Shown here in pieces: positions 23,283 through 31,404 of a DNA stretch of 64,000 bases. The DNA comes from an uncultured Thioclava sp. GTDB taxonomy: Bacteria; Pseudomonadota; Alphaproteobacteria; Rhodobacterales; Rhodobacteraceae. The stretch is from assembly GCF_913064665.1 (NCBI RefSeq), contig NZ_CAJYBT010000017.1:1-64000 (forward strand), in the 5' to 3' direction. The notes below the pieces were generated by a model. That model searched no databases. It was not told the origin of the DNA and saw only the letters and a list, made by a program, of their open reading frames with translations. Position numbers and translations under genes: made by a program. The stretch's first letter is position 1. Every line of letters starts with the position of its first letter.

Positions 23283-24108
23283 GCCCAGCCCAATACTCCT
23301 TTAGATTGTATGCGTTAGCGCCTCTGGGCGCGCGCAATCGCGTCATACACGGCCGTTCAATTCGGCGTGCAGATTCGTTGCCAAAAGGTGATTCGGGCTG
23401 TCGGGGCGGGATTGGTAGAACAAAAGGCGGATATCGCCTCATTTAGCCGCAATCTGAGAACAATGTTCACAACTTTGTGTCACGACTATGGCCGCGAATT
23501 GGCCACAGATTAGCCACGCTGTGGAAACGATTACGGGGTCGGTATGTTTCCGGAGCGCGAACAATCACCGGCGCTCTTTTGTCCTGAAACGCGGTTTATG
23601 GCCTGCTCACCAATCCTAAAGGACAGGTTTTAAAGGAATTGCCCGCATCTTTTTGGGGTGCTCTTGAAACAATCCTTTCGGTGTAGGTGGATTGGATGCG
23701 CTGGATCCCGGCCGATTTGCGCGGAAATCGGGGTAAATGCGGCGAGAAGATGGCAAATTCCGCTTTCATTATGGCGCGTCTGTGTCCATTTTCGACGCAT
23801 GCCCAATTGTGGGGCATCATGGCCATGGGGGTGGCCAGTGAGGGGACGGCATCTACGGATGTGTGTTCGACAGCTGCCAGCGAGACGCGCCAAAAGGCGC
23901 AGCGATACTCGCAACATTGACAGGTGCACCGATGATATCGGTTGGGCCTGATCTTGGGACGTTGTCTGCACGCAGTAGCGAAACAACCCGATCTTCACAG
24001 CAAATCACCGGGGCGTAAGCCCTGACGAAAAATCGGCGCTGCCATTTGCGCCTTCAGAATTGACGGCGCACGGGTCGATTGACCGACGGTGTAAAAGGAG
24101 ACGTAGGG
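23283..24108. other. 826-base gap without a recognisable gene
   Basis: Short open frames of up to about 120 codons exist on both strands here, but none has a family pattern or convincing ribosome site. A terminator-like hairpin sits at 23553-23580. The right part is presumably promoter and long leader of the RTX/Hint gene, ending in AAAGGAG before its ATG. Confidence 0.5.
23553..23580 (+). terminator. terminator-like hairpin in the gap after tRNA-Leu
   Basis: GAGCGC pairs with GCGCTC, followed by TTTT. It is the first such structure after the tRNA, about 270 bases downstream. Confidence 0.4.
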
Positions 24109-26394
24109 ATGACGCTTTGGTATTGGGATTGCAACAATAACCCTGTTGCCCATGATGACACGGCTGAGACGGCCTTTAACACAGCAGTCAAAATTGATGT
24201 TTTGGCCAACGACACTGATCCAGACTGTGACAAGCTGCGCATTTTCGGGACGCCCACATCGACCCATGGCTCGGTTGTGGTCAATTCCGACGGCACGCTG
24301 ACCTTTACACCAGCTCCCGGTTTCGCGGGCACGGCAGAAATCTGCTATACTGTTTCAGATGGCAACGGCGGTCATGACAGTGCCACGGTGCACATTCAGG
24401 TCGACGAGGAAAAGCCCGACGGTATCGTCGAAGGCACCTCGGGCAATGATCTGATCGATGCCCACTACACCGGCGATCCTCAGGGCGACATGGTGGATCA
24501 TAACGACGCGATCCTGCCCCATGTCACGTCCAATGATGACATCATCAAGGCGGGTGCGGGAAATGACACCGTTTTTGCGGGCGCGGGCAATGACTCGGTC
24601 GATGGGGGCGCAGGCAATGATCTGATCTATGGTCAGGGCGGCAATGACACGCTCAATGGCGATTCCGGCAATGACACGATTTATGGCGACAATGGCGGCA
24701 TTGCGAGCCCGCCTGCCGCCGATCCGGTGAATCAAACCGTTGATTGGGGGAATTTCAAAACCGATTGCGGCAAGATCGAGGATCAAACTGTTGATCTGGG
24801 CGACACCAAAGTGGCGTTCGATTTCACCGTGCTCGATCACGGCGCAACGGCGAGCTACACCAACACCACCGAATATACCGGCGGTGCCACGTTTGACGCG
24901 CATTCCGGTCTGAAACTCTATGGCTGTGGCGGGGAGGGCGGTGTTGATCCGACCTCGTTGACGACGTTGACCTTCAGCTCGGACAATTCCGATTATACCG
25001 GCGAAGTTCAAAATACCTCGTTCCGTATCAACGATCTGGACAGGGGCAACCCTTCGGATAACCACGTCGATGTGGTGACGCTGCAGGCCTTGGACGGCGA
25101 CGGCAAACCGGTCGATATCAAGATCACGCCGTCGGGTCATCAGACCGTCAGCTATGATGCCACCACCGGCACCTACACCATCACCGGCACCGATTCCGAC
25201 ACGGGTAGCTTGCACTCGGACGATGCGGTGGGCTCGGTTCTGGTCGAAATCGCGGATCCGACCGCGAAACTCTCGATCGGCTATGCCAACGGTGCCAACA
25301 CCGATCAGGCGATCACGATCACCGACATCCACTGCGAGACCGTTCCCGTCGCCACCGATACCGGTGAGCCGGGCAATGACGTGATCAGCGGCGGCACCGG
25401 CGGTGACGTGCTGTATGGCGAGCAGGGCAATGACACGCTTTCGGGCGACGCTGGCAACGACTCGCTGAACGGCGGTTCGGGCGACGATACGGTCATGGGC
25501 GGTTCGGGCAATGACACGCTGGTTGGCGGCACGGGCAGCGACTCGGTCTCGGGTGGCGATGATCGTGACCTGTTCATTGTTGACTCGCAGGCTGATGGCG
25601 TTGGCGATACGCTGGATGGCGGTCAGGGGGGCGATAACTTCGACACGCTCGATCTGACGGGGGCGGGGCCGCTGCGTGTTGACAGCCATGTCACCGCTTA
25701 CGATCCGGTTTCGGGTGTCAGCTCCTATGCGGGCACGGTCACGTTCCTGGATAGCAATGGCAACCCGGATGGCACGCTGCAATTCTCCAATATGGAGCGT
25801 GTGATCCCTTGCTTTACGCCGGGCACCTTGATCGCGACTCCGAAAGGCGAAGTGCCTGCCGAGACGCTCAAAGAAGGCGACAAGGTTTTGACGCGCGACA
25901 ACGGCATCCAAGAGATCCGTTGGGCCGGGCGTTGCGATATGACCCGCGACGATCTGGCAGACGCGCCGCATTTGGCTCCGGTGCTGATCAAGGCTGGCTC
26001 GCTTGGCAATGATCTACCCGAGCGTGACATGCTGGTCTCGCCCAACCACCGGATGCTGGTCGCCAATGACAAGACCGCGCTCTATTTCGAAGAGCATGAG
26101 GTTTTGGTCGCAGCCAAGCACCTGATTGGCAATGCGGGCATCGCCAAGGCGCAGACTCTGGGCACCAGCTATCTGCACTTTATGTTCGATCGCCATGAGG
26201 TAATTCTGGGCAACGGCGCCTGGACCGAAAGCTTCCAGCCGGGCGATATGACCTTGGGCGGCATGGGCAATTCTCAGCGTCAGGAAATCTTTGAACTGTT
26301 CCCGGCGCTGCAAACCTCTGAGGGTCGTCAAGACTATCAGGCGGCGCGCAAAACGCTCAAAAAGCATGAGACTGCGGTTCTTCTGAACGGCTGA
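24109..26394 (+). CDS. large secreted-type protein: cadherin-like domain, RTX repeats, C-terminal Hint domain
   Basis: 761 residues with no classical signal peptide. Residues about 8-100 form an Ig/cadherin-like bacterial module (VAHDDTAET ... [10 protein letters not shown] ... [15 protein letters not shown]). Nonapeptide RTX calcium-binding repeats follow ([19 protein letters not shown], about 145-205), then a beta-rich domain (about 210-420), a second RTX block (about 425-500), and a Hint_2 domain from Cys567 ([11 protein letters not shown] ... LTRDNG ... SPNHRML). RTX proteins usually leave by type I secretion, and Hint domains can self-cleave. AAAGGAG precedes the ATG at 24109. A second Hint gene follows. 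Substrate or adhesive role unknown. Confidence 0.8.
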   Translation: MTLWYWDCNNNPVAHDDTAETAFNTAVKIDVLANDTDPDCDKLRIFGTPTSTHGSVVVNSDGTLTFTPAPGFAGTAEICYTVSDGNGGHDSATVHIQVDEEKPDGIVEGTSGNDLIDAHYTGDPQGDMVDHNDAILPHVTSNDDIIKAGAGNDTVFAGAGNDSVDGGAGNDLIYGQGGNDTLNGDSGNDTIYGDNGGIASPPAADPVNQTVDWGNFKTDCGKIEDQTVDLGDTKVAFDFTVLDHGATASYTNTTEYTGGATFDAHSGLKLYGCGGEGGVDPTSLTTLTFSSDNSDYTGEVQNTSFRINDLDRGNPSDNHVDVVTLQALDGDGKPVDIKITPSGHQTVSYDATTGTYTITGTDSDTGSLHSDDAVGSVLVEIADPTAKLSIGYANGANTDQAITITDIHCETVPVATDTGEPGNDVISGGTGGDVLYGEQGNDTLSGDAGNDSLNGGSGDDTVMGGSGNDTLVGGTGSDSVSGGDDRDLFIVDSQADGVGDTLDGGQGGDNFDTLDLTGAGPLRVDSHVTAYDPVSGVSSYAGTVTFLDSNGNPDGTLQFSNMERVIPCFTPGTLIATPKGEVPAETLKEGDKVLTRDNGIQEIRWAGRCDMTRDDLADAPHLAPVLIKAGSLGNDLPERDMLVSPNHRMLVANDKTALYFEEHEVLVAAKHLIGNAGIAKAQTLGTSYLHFMFDRHEVILGNGAWTESFQPGDMTLGGMGNSQRQEIFELFPALQTSEGRQDYQAARKTLKKHETAVLLNG

Positions 26395-26481
26395 TCTCAT
26401 TTGAGACTGCGCCCGGGCTCAAGGTCTCGGGCGCAGGCATGTCTGGAACAGTTTATGTCTGTTTCATTTAAGGAAACGCTC

Positions 26482-26516
26482 AATTTCGCAGATCGTGGCG
26501 AAATTTTGGCTTTTTT
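26482..26516 (+). terminator. intrinsic terminator after the RTX/Hint gene
   Basis: AATTTCGC (26482-26489) pairs with GCGAAATT (26498-26505), then TTGGC and six T. A second GC-rich hairpin without a T-run (26407-26436) lies directly after the stop. The terminator argues that the next gene starts to its right. Confidence 0.65.
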
Positions 26517-26577
26517 ACGTTTCATTACAAGTCTTTCTGTCATACCTTTTTTATGGGGGCTCAAGTTCATCGGCACT

Positions 26578-27384
26578 ATGCCGAGGGGATGGGCGAGGAT
26601 GGCTGCGGCAGAATTGCGCATGAGCTTAATGGCGAACATATCGGGCGAAGCCCCGTTTCTGTCTTCTGTGTTCGCAGAACACGGGCCCAATTCGGCACAG
26701 ATCCTGCGCCTTGAATTCAGCGATTATGATGAACGCAACGGCCTTTTGCGTGGCTATGACGCAAAAGGTCAGCTGCTTTATAGCGGTGAGATCGCGCAGG
26801 TTATCTCGGCGCTGCCCTGTTTTACTCAAGATGCACGTATCACCACGCAGGCCGGAGAGGTCGCCGTAGCAGATCTGCGCGCAGGCCAGCGTGTGGTGAC
26901 GCGCGACAATGGCCTGCAGGAGCTGCGCTGGATTGGTGTGCGCCGCTTTGACTGGCATATGCTGGGGCTCAACCCGCTGCTGCGCCCGGTGCGTTTGGCG
27001 GCCAACGCCTTGGGTATCGATCTGCCCGAAACCGAAATCACCGTTTCGCCCAATCACCGTCTGCTGTCGAACGTGCCCGCGTTGGGCGTGACCGGAGAGC
27101 AATTGGTGAAGGCGCGCGATCTGGTCGGGCTGGACGGGGTGACGCAGTGCGCCTGTTCCGAGGTGACCTATTTCCAACTGCTTTTTGATCACCATGAACT
27201 GGTTTTGGCCAATGGTATCTGGTCCGAAAGTTTCCGCCCGACGGCAAATAATGTCGCGGCTCTCTCAGCGCAGTCGCGTGCCGATTTGATGGCCGTGCTG
27301 CCCGGTGTCTTTGACGGGGACGACTATGCGCCGGTGCGTCCCGATGCGTCCGCATTGCCCTTGGTGCGCCACGATCATTCCTAG
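26578..27384 (+). CDS. Hint-domain protein
   Basis: About 268 residues. An N-terminal part contains MSLMANISGEAPFLSSVFAE and a short beta-rich segment (ILRLEFSDYDERNG). A Hint_2 domain follows from about Cys81 (CFTQDARITTQ ... VTRDNGLQELRW ... SPNHRLL). It ends like the preceding protein with LANGIWSESFRP. The start is uncertain: 26578 gives MPRGWARM; 26599 and 26620 are other in-frame ATGs. A frame from 26455 is unlikely because it would run through the terminator. It seems to be a compact partner or paralogue of the RTX/Hint protein. No signal peptide is visible. Confidence 0.75.
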   Translation: MPRGWARMAAAELRMSLMANISGEAPFLSSVFAEHGPNSAQILRLEFSDYDERNGLLRGYDAKGQLLYSGEIAQVISALPCFTQDARITTQAGEVAVADLRAGQRVVTRDNGLQELRWIGVRRFDWHMLGLNPLLRPVRLAANALGIDLPETEITVSPNHRLLSNVPALGVTGEQLVKARDLVGLDGVTQCACSEVTYFQLLFDHHELVLANGIWSESFRPTANNVAALSAQSRADLMAVLPGVFDGDDYAPVRPDASALPLVRHDHS

Positions 27385-27418
27385 GCCGACTGCCCTCTGA
27401 TGCAGTTTGCACGACAAA

Positions 27419-27442
27419 GACCGGGCGCTATCGCGTCCGGTC
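27419..27442 (+). terminator. hairpin after the Hint gene
   Basis: A 10-bp stem with one G-T pair (GACCGGGCGC/GCGTCCGGTC) around TATC, followed by GTTTGC. A plausible plus-strand transcript end. Confidence 0.5.
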
Positions 27443-27460
27443 GTTTGCAAATTGGCGATT

Positions 27461-27488
27461 AAAAAAAGGCCGGGCGCAGGGCCCGGCC
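27461..27488 (-). terminator. intrinsic terminator of the DUF1127 gene
   Basis: A perfect 8-bp stem (GGCCGGGC/GCCCGGCC) with a 5-base loop. On the minus strand seven T follow directly. Confidence 0.9.
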
Positions 27489-27528
27489 AGATGACGGAGC
27501 CTCCGGGGAAACAGAGGACCCGCTTGCG

Positions 27529-27717
27529 TCACAGGAAGCGGCGCATCTCGATTTGCGCAGTGGCGCGGCTGACTCCGATGTCGCTCAATAGGCGATCATC
27601 AAGCTTCCCCAAGGCTTTGCGCGACCGATACGCAGACAGCACGCGCGCAACGCGCGCGGTCAGGCCATGGGTGGCGTGACGGGCGAGGGCGGGGCGGGTC
27701 CGCGAGAGGGTCAACAT
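27529..27717 (-). CDS. DUF1127 small basic protein
   Basis: A 62-residue Arg-rich protein. The C-terminal half, RKALGKLDDRLLSDIGVSRA, is the DUF1127 (YjiS-like) signature. In Rhodobacter and Agrobacterium such proteins act in RNA turnover and in carbon or phosphate adaptation, and their mRNAs can yield small RNAs. AAAGG lies before the ATG at 27717. It is divergent from the MocR regulator, which may control it, and ends at a strong terminator. Confidence 0.85.
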   Translation of the reverse strand: MLTLSRTRPALARHATHGLTARVARVLSAYRSRKALGKLDDRLLSDIGVSRATAQIEMRRFL

Positions 27718-27738
27718 GGGGAAGCCTTTCTTGTGTTG

Positions 27739-27818
27739 ATACAATGCCAGTTGATCTGGTATGCGATGAATACAAAGAGCGAAATGACTCAGCCAGAGAA
27801 ACATTGTGACTGATACAA
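27739..27818. promoter_or_regulatory. repeated ATACAA elements in the DUF1127-mocR promoter region
   Basis: ATACAA occurs at 27739, 27770 and 27813, each preceded by GA or TG-type bases. MocR regulators often bind direct repeats near their own promoter. This is a weak motif and the assignment is inference. Confidence 0.2.
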
Positions 27819-29218
27819 GCTGGACAGCAGACCTTACCCGCCAAAGCGGCCCGAAATACCTCGCCTTGGTGCGGGCCCTGCGCGAGGGGATACGCCGCGG
27901 AGACCTTGCGCCGGGGGCAAAACTCCCCACCGTCAGGGACTTGGCCTGGCGCCTTGGAGTCACGCCGGGCACGGTCGCGCGGGGCTATCAGATCGCCACG
28001 CAAGAGGGGCTTTTGCAGGCCGTTGTGGGGCGCGGCACGTTTGTATCGACACAATCTCGCCGGATGGGTCCGACCGAAACGATTTATCCGATGTCGACGC
28101 GCGACCCCGAGGCCGAAGAGGGCATTGTCGATCTGCGCTCGCCACAGCTGCCCGATATTGGCCAGACTGAGGCACTTTCGCGCGCGATGATCGCGGCGGC
28201 GCATGATATCGGCGGGCATTATCTGGAATATCCCGGCCTCAAGCGCGACGAATATTGTCGCCGAGCCGCATTGAGTTGGTTCAGCGAATATACCGATTTC
28301 GACACGGTCACGGCGGATGATCTGGTGCTGACCCATGGCGGGCAGAACGGGATCAATGTGGTGATGCAATGCTGTTTGCGCGGCGAGCGTCCGGTGATCC
28401 ATGCCGAGGCGCTGGCCTATCCCGGTTTTCGCCACGCAGCCCGTCTCAACCGGGCTGAGATCCGCGCCGTTGCGATTGACAGCGAAGGGATGATCCCCGA
28501 GGCGCTGGATGCGGCCTGTCGGCGTCATGGCGGGCAGTTGGTGTGCGTTACCCCCGATGCGCAAAATCCCACCGCCGGGCGGATGGGAATGGCGCGCCGG
28601 CACGCACTGATCGAGGTCGCGCGCCGCCATGATCTACAAATCATTGAGGATGATTGCTACACTGCCCCCGTCACCGGTCTGGCCAGCCTGCGCAGCCTCG
28701 CGCCCGAGCGCTGCTGGCATATTTCCTCACTGTCGAAATCAATCTCGGCGGGGATGCGTTTTGGCATCGTGGTCGCGCCCGAGGGGATGGGCGAGGCGGG
28801 TCGCTTAACCGCGCAGCACAGCTATTTCGGCCTGTCGCGTCCGGTGACCGATATCATGACGCAACTGTTTGAAAGCGGCGAAGCGCTGGATCTGAAGCAT
28901 CGCGCGCAGGCCGAGATGGGGCGGCGGTTGCAGATGCTGCTACAGGCGCTTGGGGATCAGGAATTGGGCTGGCAGCCGGGGCTGAGCTTTGTCTGGCTGA
29001 CGCTGCCGCTGGGCTGGCGGGCGTCGGCCTTCGCACGCATGGCCGAGGCCGAGGGTGTGCTGCTGCGCGCGGCGGATGAATATGTGCTTCAAGACGGGCA
29101 GGCCCCCAATGCCGTGCGCATCGCGCTGGCGGGCGGCGTCAGCGAAGAGCGGTTTCGCCAAGCGATCGACACACTCAAGCGCTTGCTGGAGCGTATGCCC
29201 AACGATTTGCTGGTCTGA
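27806..29218 (+). CDS. MocR-type (GntR/aminotransferase) transcriptional regulator
   Basis: A 470-residue fusion. The N-terminal GntR winged helix (about residues 15-85) contains LPTVRDLAWRLGVTPGTVAR. A class I aminotransferase-like domain follows, with the PLP lysine in SSLSKSISAGMRFG near residue 313 and the NPTAGRMG pocket near 255. MocR proteins use PLP as sensor or cofactor and control amino-acid, vitamin B6 or GABA metabolism. The start is a GTG with only a weak purine-rich region. The divergent neighbour is a DUF1127 gene, which may be its target. Effector unknown. Confidence 0.88.
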   Translation: MTDTSWTADLTRQSGPKYLALVRALREGIRRGDLAPGAKLPTVRDLAWRLGVTPGTVARGYQIATQEGLLQAVVGRGTFVSTQSRRMGPTETIYPMSTRDPEAEEGIVDLRSPQLPDIGQTEALSRAMIAAAHDIGGHYLEYPGLKRDEYCRRAALSWFSEYTDFDTVTADDLVLTHGGQNGINVVMQCCLRGERPVIHAEALAYPGFRHAARLNRAEIRAVAIDSEGMIPEALDAACRRHGGQLVCVTPDAQNPTAGRMGMARRHALIEVARRHDLQIIEDDCYTAPVTGLASLRSLAPERCWHISSLSKSISAGMRFGIVVAPEGMGEAGRLTAQHSYFGLSRPVTDIMTQLFESGEALDLKHRAQAEMGRRLQMLLQALGDQELGWQPGLSFVWLTLPLGWRASAFARMAEAEGVLLRAADEYVLQDGQAPNAVRIALAGGVSEERFRQAIDTLKRLLERMPNDLLV

Positions 29219-29222
29219 CACG

Positions 29223-29252
29223 CCCCCCAAGGTGTGCGTAAACCTTTGGGGG
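29223..29252 (+). terminator. terminator-like hairpin after the MocR gene
   Basis: CCCCCCAAGG pairs imperfectly with CCTTTGGGGG around a 10-base loop, followed by TTGAG. The weak T-run lowers confidence. Confidence 0.4.
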
Positions 29253-29301
29253 TTGAGCCAGTTTTAAGGATACCAGACCTAGTGCCAGATCAGGCGGCAG
29301 T

Positions 29302-29970
29302 TTAGGCGGCCGGGCGGATCGCGTGCCGGGCGGTTGATAGAGGCATGGGGATCTTTGCACCGCCCATCTGCGCGCGCCGCGCGTTTGAAAATGCCACCGG
29401 CATTCGCAAGGCGGCATAGCTGCGCCCGTCCTCGTCATTGCGATAGACCGGGCCCATTCGGCTGACATCATAGCCCACCTGACGCAAGGCACGCATCAGG
29501 GCGAGCGATGACAGGCAGATCAGCTCCTCTGCGCCCCGAGCCATCGCGCGTTCGACCAGACCATCCACGATCATGCCAAGGCAGGCGGTGCGTTCAACCT
29601 GCGTGCTCAGCGCGTCTGAAATCACTAGCCGCGTGCATTCCCAGATGCGGTCCGAGGCGATGTCATCGGGTAGCACTTGCGCGGGGATATGGCCTAGCTT
29701 TCCCAGATGCGCGTCGCGCAGCATATAGGTGTTGGGGCCCCAGATCGCCGTGGTGGACATTGCGCGCGCGCCGCCCACAACATTGCCGTCTTTGAGGACG
29801 ATCGAATAATGCGCGAGGGGCGTGTCATATTGGTCCATCTCGACATCGCTATTGTGGGGAACGTCCCAGCCAAGCTGATCCACGAAGACTTTCTTGCGCA
29901 GGCGCAAGAAGTCGTAAAACGCGGTTCCATGTTGATGCAGTTGAGAAAATTCGAATGTTTTAGCGTGCAT
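29302..29970 (-). CDS. acyl-homoserine-lactone synthase, LuxI family (pair 1)
   Basis: 222 residues with the invariant LuxI residues in order. Arg and Phe appear in LRLRKKVFVDQLGWD, then Asp pairs in VEMDQYDTP near residue 44, Arg in VVGGARAMST, and Glu-x-x-Arg in WECTRLVI near residue 110. LuxI enzymes make N-acyl-homoserine lactones from SAM and acyl-ACP. AGGAGG lies six bases before the ATG. It lies 72 bases downstream of a luxR gene on the same strand, so the pair is arranged luxR-luxI. The C-terminal 20 residues are unusually Ala/Arg-rich. Acyl specificity cannot be read from sequence. Confidence 0.92.
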   Translation of the reverse strand: MHAKTFEFSQLHQHGTAFYDFLRLRKKVFVDQLGWDVPHNSDVEMDQYDTPLAHYSIVLKDGNVVGGARAMSTTAIWGPNTYMLRDAHLGKLGHIPAQVLPDDIASDRIWECTRLVISDALSTQVERTACLGMIVDGLVERAMARGAEELICLSSLALMRALRQVGYDVSRMGPVYRNDEDGRSYAALRMPVAFSNARRAQMGGAKIPMPLSTARHAIRPAA

Positions 29971-30042
29971 GTTAACCTCCTTTTGGATGGTTAATCACAA
30001 GCACTAATTGGTTAAAGAATTACCACCTTGAGTTGAATCGCG

Positions 30043-30651
30043 CTAAATGAGTCGCCTCGCGGATGCGATTGCCAGCAACTCGATGGCGTTCTTTGCGCCA
30101 AGTTTCCGGCAGGCCGAAGAGATGCGCGCCTTCACCGCGCTTTCCGAAATCGCCAGTTCTGCCGCAATCTGCTTCAACAGCAACCCATCGGCGCGCATCC
30201 GGATCGCTTCGGCCTCGGCATCCGTCAGGCTGGGGCCGCTTTGCCCGCGCGTGTGCAGCCGTTTGAGCATCGCAAACGTCTCGGTAAGCTCGCGATCATC
30301 GAACTCGCGATCGGCACGAAACAACACCGCATAACTGCGCCGCCCGACATCGGCATCGCCCCTGACCGAAATCGTCGCGCCGAAATTGAGGTTTAAATCG
30401 CGCGCCAAAGGAATCACGCCCGCCGGATCAGGCAACGCCAGTTCGCTCCAGCGGATTGCCCCCTGATTGCTGTAAATCCAGCGCATCGACGGGTCATGTA
30501 CGAACAACCCCCGTCGGGTGTAGATATCGACCCAGTTTGAATCGAGCGCGTTCATTTCCTCTTCGGGAAATGAATATCCAACCCGCAAGGCTACATAAAA
30601 GCCAGCAGGCGCAAGCGTCTGGAGGTAGGGCTGGCTTCGTTTCAAGGTCAT
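30043..30651 (-). CDS. LuxR-family quorum-sensing regulator (pair 1)
   Basis: 202 residues. The autoinducer-binding domain (about 10-130) keeps the pocket residues Trp, Tyr, Asp-Pro and Trp (NWVDIYTRRGLFVHDP, then IRWSEL). The C-terminal LuxR helix-turn-helix (about 140-200) contains LTDAEAEAIRMRADG and LLKQIAAELAISESAVKARI. It lies upstream of its luxI partner and divergent from the HTH-less LuxR homologue, 100 bases away. No strong ribosome site is seen before the ATG. A dyad at 30692-30712 in the shared promoter is a candidate binding site. Confidence 0.92.
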   Translation of the reverse strand: MTLKRSQPYLQTLAPAGFYVALRVGYSFPEEEMNALDSNWVDIYTRRGLFVHDPSMRWIYSNQGAIRWSELALPDPAGVIPLARDLNLNFGATISVRGDADVGRRSYAVLFRADREFDDRELTETFAMLKRLHTRGQSGPSLTDAEAEAIRMRADGLLLKQIAAELAISESAVKARISSACRKLGAKNAIELLAIASARRLI

Positions 30652-30691
30652 TCGCAGGTCAAGCTACTTGCGTTTCAAAAGGGTGATATTT

Positions 30692-30712
30692 AGTCTCTCT
30701 TCATTGGAGACT
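30692..30712. promoter_or_regulatory. 21-bp dyad, candidate lux-type box
   Basis: AGTCTC and GAGACT are perfect 6-bp arms nine bases apart. Lux boxes are imperfect dyads of about 18-22 bp, so the size fits. The site lies between the divergent luxR1 and the HTH-less homologue and could serve both. Confidence 0.35.
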
Positions 30713-30751
30713 TGGGGGCATTGGGACTTAACCTATGATTGTATTCGGCAT

Positions 30752-31177
30752 ATGAAAACCGAAATTCGACATTCGGTTGTGCAAATCCTGAACGAGACCG
30801 GGGCGCTGTGCGACTCAGGATACGCTTTCGCGCTTCATATCCGCTTTGCTCGGCCCAATATTTTGTATCGTACATACCCGCAAAGCTGGATTGATCACTA
30901 CGACGAACAGGGCATGATCGTCGAAGATCCGGTGGTGAAATGGGGCCTGAGCAAAACGGGGTTCGTGTATTGGAAAGATCTTGATGATCCTGCTGGGATT
31001 CTGGCGGATGCCGCAGCGCATGGTTTGACCAACGGGTTGACCTGCGCAGTGGGGGCGCTCAGTTCACGCTCGATTGCGGGATTCACCCGGTCGGATCGCG
31101 CTTTTAGCGCGGCCGAGGCGCAAAAACTCTTGGATATGACATCACAATTACATGATCTGACCGCAGAGACGCTTTGA
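30752..31177 (+). CDS. LuxR-type autoinducer-binding domain protein lacking the DNA-binding domain
   Basis: 141 residues covering only the LuxR N-terminal domain. The ligand-pocket residues are present (SWIDHYDEQGMIVEDP, then FVYWKDL), so it may still bind acyl-homoserine lactone. It is closer to the second LuxR (at 38.6 kb) than to the first: both share HIRFA, a YP..WI..Y..Q block, and SRSI.G near the end. The frame stops exactly where the linker to the helix-turn-helix would begin. I find no HTH in any frame downstream. The role could be ligand buffering or heterodimer inhibition, as TrlR does to TraR, but that is inference. The start at 30752 has no clear ribosome site. Confidence 0.75.
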   Translation: MKTEIRHSVVQILNETGALCDSGYAFALHIRFARPNILYRTYPQSWIDHYDEQGMIVEDPVVKWGLSKTGFVYWKDLDDPAGILADAAAHGLTNGLTCAVGALSSRSIAGFTRSDRAFSAAEAQKLLDMTSQLHDLTAETL

Positions 31178-31293
31178 TTGCCAGATCAGCCGGGGCAGGG
31201 CGATCGCCGCATCGCAGGCTCTTGGGGCTTTGCAATCAGCGTGCAAGGCGCTGTTCGTTATTGGCTAGAAGAAAACCCTATTTGATAACAGTC

Positions 31294-31311
31294 TTGTAAT
31301 CGCGCTGTTAC
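31294..31311 (+). promoter_or_regulatory. probable Pho box upstream of ugpB
   Basis: TTGTAAT, four bases, CTGTTAC is a 7-4-7 direct repeat close to the PhoB consensus CTGTCAT-N4-CTGTCAT. It lies 94 bases before ugpB, whose E. coli counterpart is in the Pho regulon. Confidence 0.5.
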
Positions 31312-31404
31312 ATAAGCAGACTAGGCAGCGTGGCGTGGGCGACCTCTCAGGTCGCAAGAGCATGAAATGCCAATCATATCCCGCTACCCACTTGGGAGGA
31401 AAAC

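Noticed and set aside
23455-23475. GAAC-N3-GTTC palindrome in the gap after tRNA-Leu as a LexA site
   Set aside because: The alphaproteobacterial LexA box needs seven bases between half-sites; here there are three and no gene follows closely.
23658-23951. Possible 97-codon gene in the 23.3-24.1 kb gap
   Set aside because: No family pattern, no ribosome site and equally long frames on the other strand.
26455-26577. Longer start for the second Hint protein
   Set aside because: It would place an intrinsic terminator and its T-run inside the coding region.
29971-30042. TTAACC repeats upstream of luxI1 as a CtrA box
   Set aside because: The spacing between half-sites does not match TTAA-N7-TTAAC.
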